From Reyranella sp. CPCC 100927 (lineage in GTDB: Bacteria; Pseudomonadota; Alphaproteobacteria; Reyranellales; Reyranellaceae): a stretch of 64,000 bases of DNA. Under the pieces are notes generated by a model. It did no database searches. It was not told where the DNA came from and was given only the letters and a program-made list of their open reading frames with translations. Numbering within the stretch: position 1 is the first letter of the stretch; each line of letters begins with the position of its first letter. Position numbers and translations under genes: made by a program. The DNA lies in the NCBI RefSeq assembly GCF_007859315.1, contig NZ_VOHA01000001.1, forward strand, positions 558,001 through 622,000, given 5' to 3'. Of this stretch, positions 1-7,549 are shown one piece after another.

Positions 1-130
1 TGCCGGCGCCATTGGGACCGATCAGCGCCGTGATGGCGTCGACAGGAAGGGACAGGCTGACGCCGTCCACCGCCCGAAGTGCGCCGAACGACACCGTGAC
101 GTTCTGCGTCTCCAGCATGACGGAGGTCAT
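1..130 (-). CDS. HAAT-family ABC transporter ATP-binding protein, 5' part
   Basis: Only the first 43 codons lie in the window. The frame reads MTSVMLETQNVTVSFGALRA and continues to IGPNGAG, which is the start of a Walker A motif, so this is the N-terminus of an ABC ATPase. The phrase SFGALRAVDGVSL is typical of LivG-type subunits of branched-chain-amino-acid-type importers. A second in-frame ATG four codons on (position 118) is also possible. The gene is divergent from the dehydrogenase gene at 161. The substrate cannot be inferred from this fragment. Confidence 0.8.
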   Translation of the reverse strand, partial: MTSVMLETQNVTVSFGALRAVDGVSLSLPVDAITALIGPNGAG

Positions 131-140
131 ATACGGGAAC

Positions 141-154
141 GGTATGCTAATACC
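141..154. promoter_or_regulatory. Small inverted repeat in divergent promoter
   Basis: GGTAT-GCTA-ATACC lies between the divergent ABC ATPase and dehydrogenase genes, a few bases before the latter's ATG. GntR-family operators often have this kind of short palindrome, but no regulator gene is visible here. It is a weak candidate based on symmetry and position only. Confidence 0.25.
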
Positions 155-160
155 AGCGTC

Positions 161-862
161 ATGCCCACCGTCACGCTTGTCGGCCTCGGCCGCATCGGCA
201 GCACGATCGCCCAGGCGCTCGATGCCGGCACGATCCCATCGCTCACCCTGGTCGGCCATATCCGGCGCGGCACGCCCGAGCCCGACCGCCATGCGGCACT
301 GGCGGGCGCCGATATCGTGGTCGAGGCGGCGGCCGCCGCCGTGGTGCCTGACCTGGCACGCAGCGTCCTGCCGCAGGGCAAAACGCTGGTCGTGACCAGC
401 GTCTCAGGCCTGTGGCTCGAGCCCGGATTGGACCAGCTTGGTGGCCGCATCATCGTGCCGTCGGGTGCGACGCTGGCACTGGATGCGCTGAAAGCGCTGG
501 CGTTTCATGACCTGCGCCGCGTCAGCGCCTGCCTGCGCCTGCCCTCCGTCCACGCACCGGGTGAAGTCGACGACTACCGCGGGACCGCGCGCGATGCGGC
601 CCGGCGCTTTCCGGGCCATGCCAACAACTTCGTCGCCACGGCGCTGGCGCTGGGTGTCGATGACTTTCCGGTCGAGGTGCGGCGCGACAACACGGTCGAA
701 GGGCCGACCGTCGAGGTGTCGGTCGAGACCGATACCGCGGTGCTGTCGGCGCGCCTGTCGCACCGGCCCAGTCCGGCGCATCCCGAGGTATCGCGCAACA
801 TCGCGCTCAGCGTCCTGGCCGTACTGCGTGATCTGGGGAGCGCCGTGCGCGTCGGCACATAG
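161..862 (+). CDS. Aspartate dehydrogenase-like NAD(P)-binding protein
   Basis: The 233-residue protein has the domain order of L-aspartate dehydrogenase (DUF108). It has an N-terminal Rossmann fold with GLGRIG at residues 8-13, a PSGATLALDALKAL segment near residue 100, and FPGHANNFVATALAL near residue 150, the equivalent of the family's FPxNxNVA motif. The family oxidises L-aspartate to iminoaspartate. The histidine that normally follows this region (in a context like NVHEI) appears to be Thr183 here, so activity or substrate may differ. No good Shine-Dalgarno sequence precedes the ATG. Family assignment is fairly secure; the reaction is not. Confidence 0.75.
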   Translation: MPTVTLVGLGRIGSTIAQALDAGTIPSLTLVGHIRRGTPEPDRHAALAGADIVVEAAAAAVVPDLARSVLPQGKTLVVTSVSGLWLEPGLDQLGGRIIVPSGATLALDALKALAFHDLRRVSACLRLPSVHAPGEVDDYRGTARDAARRFPGHANNFVATALALGVDDFPVEVRRDNTVEGPTVEVSVETDTAVLSARLSHRPSPAHPEVSRNIALSVLAVLRDLGSAVRVGT

Positions 863-869
863 AGGCGCG

Positions 870-1643
870 TTACGGCCGTACGCCCGGCGACTCCAGGGGC
901 ATGCCGCGGGCGCGCTGCATCAGGAACAGCTCGAGCTGGACATACTCGGGCGAATCGTAGGCGTAGGGCTCGGCGCGCATGCCGACCAGGCAGTTGCGCA
1001 GGCGCCGCTTCAGCGAACCCAGGCCCTGCCATTCCAGGCGATAGATCGGATAGGCGGTGGGATGGCCCTGCGGAATGGTCGCACTGCCAAGCTTGCGGCT
1101 GTCGTTATCGTCGTGGCACTGCGCGCAGGACAGGTTCAGCTGGCCTTGCCGCTGCTTGAACAGCGCCGCGCCGGCGTCGATCGACGGCCGCAGGCGCGGA
1201 TCGTCTGATGGTGCGATCGGTTTGCCACGCGATTGCCGTGCCACATATGCGGTCAGTGCCAGCAGGTCGCGGCTTTCGCCCGCCAGTGCCTCGGCCTGCT
1301 GGTGATCGCGGCGGCAGAGGTTGATGCGCTGCTCGAGATCCACCGGCCGGCCGAGGCCGGCGTCGAACGCCGGATAGCGTGCGGCCACATCCGCCATGCT
1401 CTCGACGCCGCCGTGGCAATCGGCGCACGCCTTGTCGGCGGCGCCCACGCGCCGCGTCCACAGCGCGGCGCCGTCGCGCACCCACAGCATGGCGGGATTG
1501 GCCGTGTCGTCGTCCTGCATGGACTGCACGGACTTGCTCATGTCCTGGTAGCCGGAGCGTCGGGTGTCGGCTCGTTGCGCCAGTGCGATGGAGACGCCGA
1601 TGGTGCTGCCCACACAGAGGACGGCGATCAGAGTCTTGCTCAT
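870..1643 (-). CDS. soxA: SoxA, dihaem cytochrome subunit of SoxAX
   Basis: SoxA forms the periplasmic SoxAX complex, which links thiosulfate to the SoxY cysteine. The 257-residue protein has a signal peptide (MSKTLIAVLCVGSTIG...ALAQ) and two haem sites, CADCH at 73-77 and CAQCH at 173-177, so it is the dihaem type. Cys110 (NLCRRD) and the catalytic cysteine Cys218 in NCLVGMRAEPY are both present. It is the last gene of the operon and is separated from soxZ by a long perfect hairpin, which could uncouple its expression from upstream genes. Confidence 0.95.
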   Translation of the reverse strand: MSKTLIAVLCVGSTIGVSIALAQRADTRRSGYQDMSKSVQSMQDDDTANPAMLWVRDGAALWTRRVGAADKACADCHGGVESMADVAARYPAFDAGLGRPVDLEQRINLCRRDHQQAEALAGESRDLLALTAYVARQSRGKPIAPSDDPRLRPSIDAGAALFKQRQGQLNLSCAQCHDDNDSRKLGSATIPQGHPTAYPIYRLEWQGLGSLKRRLRNCLVGMRAEPYAYDSPEYVQLELFLMQRARGMPLESPGVRP

Positions 1644-1651
1644 GACGACTC

Positions 1652-1736
1652 GTCATCCCGAGCGCAGCGAGGGATCTCCTGGGGAGACGCACTGTACGTC
1701 ACTTCGCAGAAGATCCCTCGCTGCGCTCGGGATGAC
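1652..1736. repeat. REP-like palindrome, family B copy 1
   Basis: Two perfectly complementary 26-base arms (1652-1677 and 1711-1736) begin with GTCATCCCGAGCG and end with CGCTCGGGATGAC, around a 33-base loop. Close copies lie at 15051 and 52936. This one sits between soxZ and soxA in the same operon, so it may act on mRNA stability or partial termination. Confidence 0.9.
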
Positions 1737-1743
1737 AGCAGGC

Positions 1744-2067
1744 TCACGACGTGACCGTGATCGGGGCGGTCTCCTCGGCCGAGAAGCCGTCGTCACCGGT
1801 CCAGCGCAGGACAAGCTTCCCGCTCTCGGTCGCCACCGTGAAGAAGGCGATGAACGGGTTCGCCGCGATCGCCGGCGATAGCACCAGGTTGAAGACCTCG
1901 ACGCCGTTGTAGGTACAGGTGAAGCGCTGAATGATGTTGCGCGGGATCAGCGTGCCGTTGGTGCCGGCGCGAAAACCCGTCTCCATGGGATGCGAGATCA
2001 GGGCCTTGATCTCGAAGGCCTCGCCGCGCTTGACCGTGCCGGGCACGTTGATGAGGGCGTTGCCCAT
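1744..2067 (-). CDS. soxZ: SoxZ, thiosulfate oxidation carrier partner
   Basis: The 107-residue protein without a signal peptide matches SoxZ across its length: INVPGTVKRGEAFEIKALISHPMETGFR at the start (shown here only by its ends: INVPGTVKRG, HPMETGFR) and NPFIAFFTVATESG later. SoxZ binds SoxY and is probably exported with it by the Tat route. Its ATG shares one base with the soxY stop codon (TGATG), so the pair is translationally coupled. Confidence 0.95.
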   Translation of the reverse strand: MGNALINVPGTVKRGEAFEIKALISHPMETGFRAGTNGTLIPRNIIQRFTCTYNGVEVFNLVLSPAIAANPFIAFFTVATESGKLVLRWTGDDGFSAEETAPITVTS

Positions 2068-2552
2068 CAGGTCGGATCCTCGAGGCAGGCGGCCAAGGTC
2101 ACGATCACGTCGGCGCTGGCAGTCCAGAATTCACCTGTGTTGGTCTCGGCGATGGCGATGATCTTCTGGCTGTCGTTGAGCTTGATGCGCACCGCGACCT
2201 GGGCGCGTCCGTTGCGCGGGCTCAGCGTGGCGGTCATCACGTAGGGCTGCGGGTTCTTTTCGTTGAAGACGTGGATCGCCTTGACATGGTCGACCTCGGT
2301 CATCGGGCTGTCGACGGTGACGGTCATCGGCACCGTGTTGCCGTTCTCGGCCAGCGGCGGCAGATCCAGCGTGACCTTGCCCGTGCGCAACGATGCGCCG
2401 CCCACGACGTCCTTGATCGCCGCCGCGAGCGACTCCGGCGTGGCTTGGGCGGGCATGCTGGTCGCGCCCAGCGCCAACGCTGCGGCAGCGCTGCTCGATC
2501 GCACGAGGAACGTGCGCCGGGTTGTCGTTCGGGGAGTACGGGCCATGGCCAT
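2067..2552 (-). CDS. soxY: SoxY, sulfur carrier protein
   Basis: SoxY carries sulfur intermediates on a C-terminal cysteine. The 161-residue protein has a Tat signal (RRTFLVRSSSAAAALALG) and the SoxY core (HVFNEKNPQPYV, GRAQVAVRIKLNDSQ). The tail is TLAACLEDPT, with carrier cysteine Cys156 followed by five more residues. The textbook GGCGG end is absent, although the cysteine is retained. ATG 2552 has AAGGAG five bases upstream; a second ATG at 2546 is possible. It follows soxX by one base. Confidence 0.93.
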   Translation of the reverse strand: MAMARTPRTTTRRTFLVRSSSAAAALALGATSMPAQATPESLAAAIKDVVGGASLRTGKVTLDLPPLAENGNTVPMTVTVDSPMTEVDHVKAIHVFNEKNPQPYVMTATLSPRNGRAQVAVRIKLNDSQKIIAIAETNTGEFWTASADVIVTLAACLEDPT

Positions 2553-2553
2553 C

Positions 2554-3006
2554 CTACTCCTTCAAGGTTGCCAGAAAGGCGACCACGTCTTCAATCTGCT
2601 CGGCCGACAGGATCGGCTTGCCGACCAGGCCTCGGGCCACCCGGTCCAGCCCCTGGATGCGATAGTAAGGTGGCATGATCGTGTCGGGATTGAGCCGTCC
2701 GGCATCGACGATGCGCAGGCGCAACTGGCCTTCCGACCAGCGCGAGCCGGCACCGGCCAGGGATGGCGCCAGATTGCCCTGGAAGCGCTCCTCGGGAAAA
2801 GGGCCGCTGTGGCACAGTAGGCACAGCCCAAGCTGCCGGTTGGCGACGATCGCGCGCCCGCGCATGGCATCGCCAGCCTGTCCCGTCAGCGCCGCCGTGA
2901 TCGCATCGCCCGTGACCGCGTATGGCCGCAACGCCTCCTGCGCCCGCAGCGATGCGCCGGGCAGACAGAGCGCAGCGACGATCACGCACCACAGTCGGCG
3001 TCTCAC
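2554..3006 (-). CDS. soxX: SoxX, monohaem cytochrome subunit of SoxAX
   Basis: The protein has one c-type haem site (CLLCH, residues 62-66) and a likely axial methionine in TIMPPYYR (Met111), with the SoxX ending AEQIEDVVAFLATLKE. I place the start at GTG 3006, which overlaps the fccB stop as GTGA and gives a clean signal peptide (VRRRLWCVIVAALCLPGASL). A longer reading from 3039 would add a charged extension before the signal. The product is 150 residues and partners SoxA in the periplasm. Confidence 0.92.
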   Translation of the reverse strand: MRRRLWCVIVAALCLPGASLRAQEALRPYAVTGDAITAALTGQAGDAMRGRAIVANRQLGLCLLCHSGPFPEERFQGNLAPSLAGAGSRWSEGQLRLRIVDAGRLNPDTIMPPYYRIQGLDRVARGLVGKPILSAEQIEDVVAFLATLKE

Positions 3007-4274
3007 CCGAAGACCTCTGCCGTGATCGTCTTGAACCATCCCTGGGCATAGAGTGCTTCCTGGGCCCGGAAAGCCGCATCGGCGTCGAGCGGACTGACGC
3101 CACCAGCGCCGGCGATGTCGGCAAGCTGCCCGTTGGTGGGGCGATAGACGCCGGCGACAGAGATGCCATAGTCAGGCGCCACCAGGCTGTAGCAGGTGTT
3201 GATCAGGCGCGGCTCAGCCACGCCTTGGCCGGCCAGGCGCGCCACGACCGCGGCGGCGCACGCCTTGGCCTGCGCATTGGCGGCGAACGCGGACTTGGGC
3301 ATGGCGCCCATGATGGCGGCATCGCCGATCACATGAATGCCTGATTGCAGGGTCGATTCGAAGGTCGAGGGATCGACCGGGCACCAGCCGGTGCGATCCG
3401 CGACGCCGGCCAGCTCAGCGATGCGCGCCGCCTTCTGCGGCGGGATGACGTTGGCCACCGCGGCCTTGTGGCGCGCGAAGTCGGTGATGAAGGTCAGGCT
3501 CGACGGCTCGACCGACGTGACCTTGCCGCCCGCCGACAGCCCCACCCACTCGAGCAGCCCGGGATAGAGCGCGGCCCAGGCGCTCTGGAACAGGCGCTGC
3601 TTGGAGAACGCATCCTTGGCATCAAGCAGGATCAGCTTCGATTTCGGCTTTTTGGTCTTCAGGTAGTACGCAATCAGGCTGGCCCTTTCATAGGGCCCCG
3701 GTGGACAGCGGAATGGATTGGCTGGCGCCGACATCACGACCACCCCGCCGTCGTCCATCGCCTCGAGTTGGCGGCGCAGCAGCAACGTCTGCGCGCCGGC
3801 CTTCCAGGCGTGCGGCATGCGCTCCGCGGCGTCTTGCGTGTAGCCCGGCAGCCCGTCCCAGCGCAGGTCGATTCCCGGCGCCAGCACCAACCGGTCGAAC
3901 GACAGGCGCGTGCCGTTCTCCAAGGTCACGGTGCGGCCGCCCGGGTCGACCGCGGTCGCACTGCTGTGTGCGAGGGTCACGCCGTCGCGGGCCAGCGTCG
4001 TGTAGCCGAACTGCTGCTGCTTCAGGTCGCGCAGGCCGGCGATGACTTCGTTGCTGAACGGGCAGGCCACGAAATCCGCGTTGGCCTCGACCAGAGTGAC
4101 CGACAACGCCGGATCGAGCTTGCGCAAGGTCCGCGCGCATGTGGTCCCGGCAAAGCCGCCGCCCACGACGACAACGCGTGCTGCGGCGGCCTGGGCCGAC
4201 GCGACGTGCGGTGCCAACACGGCGGCCGCGGCCGCGGCGGCGGTCGAAGCCAGGAAGCGTCGGCGCGAGGTCAT
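3003..4274 (-). CDS. fccB: Flavocytochrome c sulfide dehydrogenase, flavoprotein subunit
   Basis: This periplasmic FAD protein oxidises sulfide and passes electrons to a cytochrome c. The 423-residue product has a Tat signal (SRRRFLASTAAAA), the FAD motif VVVVGGGFAG (35-44), the two redox cysteines Cys71 (ACPFSN) and Cys298 (GWCPVDP), the NPFRCPPGPYER segment and a C-terminal YGISVAGVYR. It lies between a small cytochrome c gene, its likely partner, and soxX. SoxF is an alternative name when it is encoded in sox clusters. Confidence 0.95.
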   Translation of the reverse strand: MTSRRRFLASTAAAAAAAVLAPHVASAQAAAARVVVVGGGFAGTTCARTLRKLDPALSVTLVEANADFVACPFSNEVIAGLRDLKQQQFGYTTLARDGVTLAHSSATAVDPGGRTVTLENGTRLSFDRLVLAPGIDLRWDGLPGYTQDAAERMPHAWKAGAQTLLLRRQLEAMDDGGVVVMSAPANPFRCPPGPYERASLIAYYLKTKKPKSKLILLDAKDAFSKQRLFQSAWAALYPGLLEWVGLSAGGKVTSVEPSSLTFITDFARHKAAVANVIPPQKAARIAELAGVADRTGWCPVDPSTFESTLQSGIHVIGDAAIMGAMPKSAFAANAQAKACAAAVVARLAGQGVAEPRLINTCYSLVAPDYGISVAGVYRPTNGQLADIAGAGGVSPLDADAAFRAQEALYAQGWFKTITAEVFG

Positions 4275-4276
4275 GG

Positions 4277-4708
4277 TCAGTCCTTCTGAGCACCGAACCA
4301 GGCGGCCAGGGCATCGATCTCCGGATCGGTGAAGCCCTTGGCGATGCGGCCCATCACCGTCGGCGCGCGGGCACCGTTGCGGAAGTCACGCATCGCCGCC
4401 GCGAGATCGGCGGGTGCGCGACCGGCCAATGACAGCACCGGCGTATCGACACCCTTGCCGGCCGGATGGCAGCCGGAGCACGACAGGGCGCCGGCCGGCG
4501 CTTCGGGTGAGGCAGCGGCAGCGGCACCAGCCCAGAGCAGGGCGGCGGTGAGGATGGCAGCGTTTCCTCCCCGGCGAAGCTGGGGAGGTGCCCCGAAGGG
4601 GCGGAGGGGAGCCGACGTAGTCTTGGCAACGGAGACCACGTCGGCTCCCCCTCCGGCCTTCGGCCACCTCCCCCAACTGCGTTGGGGGAGGAAAGACCGT
4701 GACGGCAT
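4277..4708 (-). CDS. Monohaem cytochrome c (FccA/SoxE-like) with repeat-disrupted N-terminus
   Basis: The mature part has CSGCH (77-81) and a likely axial Met119 in RAPTVMGRIAKGF, as in cytochrome subunits of sulfide dehydrogenase. ATG 4708 lies three bases after the upstream stop and has a GAAAGG ribosome site. A family-A palindrome occupies residues 6-49 in frame. Joining the flanks (MPSRS and AAILTAALLWAGAAAAA) restores an ordinary signal peptide. No ATG, GTG or TTG lies between the repeat and the hydrophobic segment. The gene therefore makes either a protein with a 49-residue n-region or little exported product. It is the probable electron acceptor for FccB and perhaps for the molybdoenzyme. 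Confidence 0.8.
   Translation of the reverse strand: MPSRSFLPQRSWGRWPKAGGGADVVSVAKTTSAPLRPFGAPPQLRRGGNAAILTAALLWAGAAAAASPEAPAGALSCSGCHPAGKGVDTPVLSLAGRAPADLAAAMRDFRNGARAPTVMGRIAKGFTDPEIDALAAWFGAQKD
4563..4693. repeat. Palindromic repeat, family A copy 1, inside a coding sequence
   Basis: The element is about 131 bp, bounded by TTTCCTCCCC and GGGGGAGGAAA, with an internal GGTGCCCCGAAGGGGCGG block. Copies lie at 22909 and 54486. It is inserted in frame within the 5' end of the cytochrome c gene and contains no stop codon in that frame. Confidence 0.9.
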
Positions 4709-4711
4709 GCG

Positions 4712-6895
4712 CTAGGCACCTTTCTTCAAATCGGCATGCATCAGCGGCAGCGAGCGCACGCGCTTGCCGGTGGCGGCGAAGATGGCGTTGAGCACCGCCG
4801 GTGCCGCCACGGCGATGGTCGGCTCGCCGACACCGCCCCAGAAACCGCCCGAGGCGACGATCACCGTCTCGACGTGTGGCATCTCCTCCATGCGCACCAC
4901 GTTGTAGCTGTCGAAATTGGTCTGCTCGATGGCACCGTCCTTGACGGTGCATTCGCCGTAGAGCGCCGCCGACAGGCCATAGACGAACGAGCCCGATACC
5001 TGGCGCTCGATCTGCGCCGGGTTGACGGCGACGCCGCAGTCGGTGGCGGCGACGATGCGGTGGATCTTCAGCGCGCCGGTGTCGCTCACCGAGACCTCGG
5101 CACAGGCCGCGACGTAGCTGCCAAAGCCCATGATCTGCGCCAGGCCATGGAAGCGGCCCGGCGGCGCCTTGCCGTAGCCCGCCTTCTCGGCCGCCGCATT
5201 CAGCACCGCCAGGTGCTTGGGCTTCAGCATCTTGCGGCGGAACTCCAGCGGGTCCTGGCCCGCCGCGTGCGCCAGCTCGTCCATGAAGCATTCGACATAG
5301 ATGGCGTTGTGGTTGGTGTTCACGCCGCGCCAGAAGCCGGCCACGATGTGCGGGTTGCGCATGGCGTGATCGATCAGCAGGTTCGGCACGTTGTAGCCGA
5401 ACGCCGCCTCGGCACCGCCGGGGTTGAGTCCCTGGAAGACGACGGGATCCATCCCGTTCTGCAGGTTCTGCGGCAGCAGCGAGGCCAGGATCGACTGGCC
5501 CGAGATGCGCATGTGCAGGCCGACCAGGTCGCCCTTGGCGTCGAGCGCGCCGACCAGCTTGCACTGCGTGATCGGATGGAACTGGCACTGCGCCATGTCC
5601 TCCTCGCGCGACCAGATCAGCTTCACCGGCGTGCCCGGCATCTGCTTGGCGATCAGCACCGCCTGGCGCACATAGTCGTTGCGGCCGCGACGACCGAACC
5701 CGCCGCCCAGCAGCATCTTGTGCACGTCGCACTTGGCAACCGGCAGTTCGGCCGCTTCCGCCGCGGCGGCCAGTGCTGCTTCGCCGTTCTGCGTCGGGCA
5801 CCACACCTCGCACTTGTCGGCCGTGTAGAGCGCCGTGGCGTTCATCGGCTCCATGGTGGCGTGGTTCTGGAACGGATAGCTGTAGATCGCCTCGACCTTC
5901 TTGGTGGCGCCGACGATCGCGGCCTTGACGTCGCCGGCCTTGTTGCCGACGAACGCCTGGTCGGCGTCGAGCCCTTCCTTCAGCATCGCCGCGATGGTGG
6001 CGCTGGACACCGACGCGTTGGGGCCGGCATCCCACTCGACCGGCAGCGCGGCGAGCGCCGTGTGCGCCGACCAGTACGTGTCAGCCACGACGGCCACCGC
6101 GATGCCGTCCAGCGCCATGACGCGCTTCACGCCCGGCATCTTTTCAACCTTGGCGGCATCGAAGCTCTTCAGCTTGCCGCCGGGCACCGGGCAGGCCTTG
6201 ACCGTGGCCGTCAGCATGTTGGGCAGGCGCAGGTCGCTGCCGTAGAGCTGTTTGCCGGTGAGCTTGTCGAGCGTATCGAGCCGCTTGACCGGTTTGCCCG
6301 CGACCTTCCAGTCCTTGGGATCCTTGAGCGGGATGTCCTTCGGCGGCTCGAGTGCCGCGGCAGCCGCCGCGACCTTGCCGAACGTCACCGTGCGACCTGA
6401 CGGCTTGTGCGTGATGACGCTGTTGGCCGCCGTGCATTCGCTGGCTGGCACTTTCCAGTCCGCTGCGGCGGCCTGGATCAGCAGCATGCGTGCCGCCGCG
6501 CCGCCCTGGCGTACGTACTCGTGCGACTCGCGAATGCCGCGACTGCCGCCGGTCGAGAAATTGCGCCACACGCGGTTGCGCGCGACGTTCTGGCCGGGCG
6601 TCGGGTACTCGGTCGTAACCTTGGTCCAGTCGCACTCCAGCTCCTCGGCGACGAGCTGGGCGAGCCCGGTGAGCGTGCCCTGACCCATCTCCGAGCGGGC
6701 GACGCGGATCACGACCTTGTCATCGGGATGGACCACGACCCAGGCATTGATTTCGCGGACCGGGGTCGCCTGCGCCGACGCATTGCCGGGAAGGCCGAAG
6801 CCGAGCGAGAAGCCGCCACCGGCGGCGGCCGCGGCCACCAGGAGCGTGCGGCGGTTCAGGGTGGCGGGGGAGGCGGAGAGCGTATCGAGGGTCAT
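4712..6895 (-). CDS. Tat-exported xanthine-oxidase-family molybdopterin subunit (IorB-like)
   Basis: The 727-residue large subunit resembles isoquinoline 1-oxidoreductase beta and membrane-bound aldehyde dehydrogenase large subunits. It has a Tat signal (NRRTLLVAAAAAGGGF), RVARSEMGQGTLTGLAQLVA, cofactor motif LLGGGFGRRG, and the catalytic-glutamate region GGVGEPTIAVAAPA near the C-terminus. I chose ATG 6895, preceded by GGGAGG, rather than the longer open frame. The 2Fe-2S subunit gene ends 11 bases upstream. The substrate is unknown; being co-transcribed with fccB and sox genes suggests periplasmic oxidation feeding cytochrome c. It is not SoxC, which belongs to the sulfite oxidase family. 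Confidence 0.88.
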   Translation of the reverse strand: MTLDTLSASPATLNRRTLLVAAAAAGGGFSLGFGLPGNASAQATPVREINAWVVVHPDDKVVIRVARSEMGQGTLTGLAQLVAEELECDWTKVTTEYPTPGQNVARNRVWRNFSTGGSRGIRESHEYVRQGGAAARMLLIQAAAADWKVPASECTAANSVITHKPSGRTVTFGKVAAAAAALEPPKDIPLKDPKDWKVAGKPVKRLDTLDKLTGKQLYGSDLRLPNMLTATVKACPVPGGKLKSFDAAKVEKMPGVKRVMALDGIAVAVVADTYWSAHTALAALPVEWDAGPNASVSSATIAAMLKEGLDADQAFVGNKAGDVKAAIVGATKKVEAIYSYPFQNHATMEPMNATALYTADKCEVWCPTQNGEAALAAAAEAAELPVAKCDVHKMLLGGGFGRRGRNDYVRQAVLIAKQMPGTPVKLIWSREEDMAQCQFHPITQCKLVGALDAKGDLVGLHMRISGQSILASLLPQNLQNGMDPVVFQGLNPGGAEAAFGYNVPNLLIDHAMRNPHIVAGFWRGVNTNHNAIYVECFMDELAHAAGQDPLEFRRKMLKPKHLAVLNAAAEKAGYGKAPPGRFHGLAQIMGFGSYVAACAEVSVSDTGALKIHRIVAATDCGVAVNPAQIERQVSGSFVYGLSAALYGECTVKDGAIEQTNFDSYNVVRMEEMPHVETVIVASGGFWGGVGEPTIAVAAPAVLNAIFAATGKRVRSLPLMHADLKKGA

Positions 6896-6906
6896 CGTAG
6901 CCTCCC

Positions 6907-7356
6907 TCACGCCTTGGCCGCGGCATGGATCGCCGCGCGAACCTGTTGGTACGTGCCGCAGCGACAGATATTGGTCATCGCGGCGTCGATATCCTGGTCG
7001 GTGGGCTTGGGCGTGGCTTTCAGCAGGGCCGTCGCTGCCATGATCATGCCGCTCTGGCAGTAGCCGCACTGGGGCACGTCCAGGTCGAGCCAGGCCTGCT
7101 GGACCTTGGAGAGGACGCCGTTGTCGGCGATGCCCTCGATGGTGGTGATCTTGGCGTTGGCCGTGCTCTCCAGCGTCACCTGGCAGGAGCGTGTCGCCAC
7201 ACCGTCGATGTGGACGGTGCAGGCGCCACACTGCGCGATGCCGCAGCCATACTTGGTGCCGGTGAGGCCGATCGTGTCGCGCAGCACCCACAGCAGGGGC
7301 GTGCTAGGATCGACGGTCACGTCGTGTGTCTTGCCGTTGATGCTGAGAGCGACCAC
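6907..7356 (-). CDS. 2Fe-2S subunit of molybdenum hydroxylase (IorA-like)
   Basis: The 149-residue protein has the plant-type ferredoxin cluster (Cys38, Cys43, Cys46, Cys58 in [11 protein letters not shown]...SC) and the second cluster motif QCGYCQSGM (Cys97, Cys100) with CRC at 131-133. It relays electrons from the molybdenum centre. The start is GTG 7356 with GGAGG at good spacing. It has no signal peptide of its own and probably travels with the Tat-exported large subunit. It is the first gene of the operon. Confidence 0.93.
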   Translation of the reverse strand: MVALSINGKTHDVTVDPSTPLLWVLRDTIGLTGTKYGCGIAQCGACTVHIDGVATRSCQVTLESTANAKITTIEGIADNGVLSKVQQAWLDLDVPQCGYCQSGMIMAATALLKATPKPTDQDIDAAMTNICRCGTYQQVRAAIHAAAKA

Positions 7357-7549
7357 GGGCTTCCTCCGTCAAAAGACGACGGCATCGTCCGCAGGCGGTG
7401 ACGGCCGTCGCTGTCCACCCCAAACCGTAGCGCAGTGGATTGCGCCGGTCCGCTGCAAAAATCCGAATCCTCCCGGAACTGTGATCACGGCTGCCGGCAG
7501 GAGCCGATCCAGGTTTCTGGGCGGATACGTCGAGAAAGAGAGGTCTGGT

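Noticed and set aside
1652-1736. Hairpin as the operon's intrinsic terminator
   Set aside because: It lies before soxA, which belongs to the same pathway, has no T-tract, and recurs as a dispersed repeat, so a REP-like element explains it better.
4736-6400. Long plus-strand open frame opposite the molybdopterin subunit gene
   Set aside because: It is the antisense shadow of a gene with clear family motifs. Its translation is rich in Arg, His, Gly and Ala with no recognisable domain, as expected for reverse frames in GC-rich DNA.
4712-7356. Reading the molybdenum hydroxylase as SoxCD sulfane dehydrogenase
   Set aside because: The motifs belong to the xanthine oxidase family with a separate 2Fe-2S subunit. 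SoxC is of the sulfite oxidase family and SoxD is a dihaem cytochrome.
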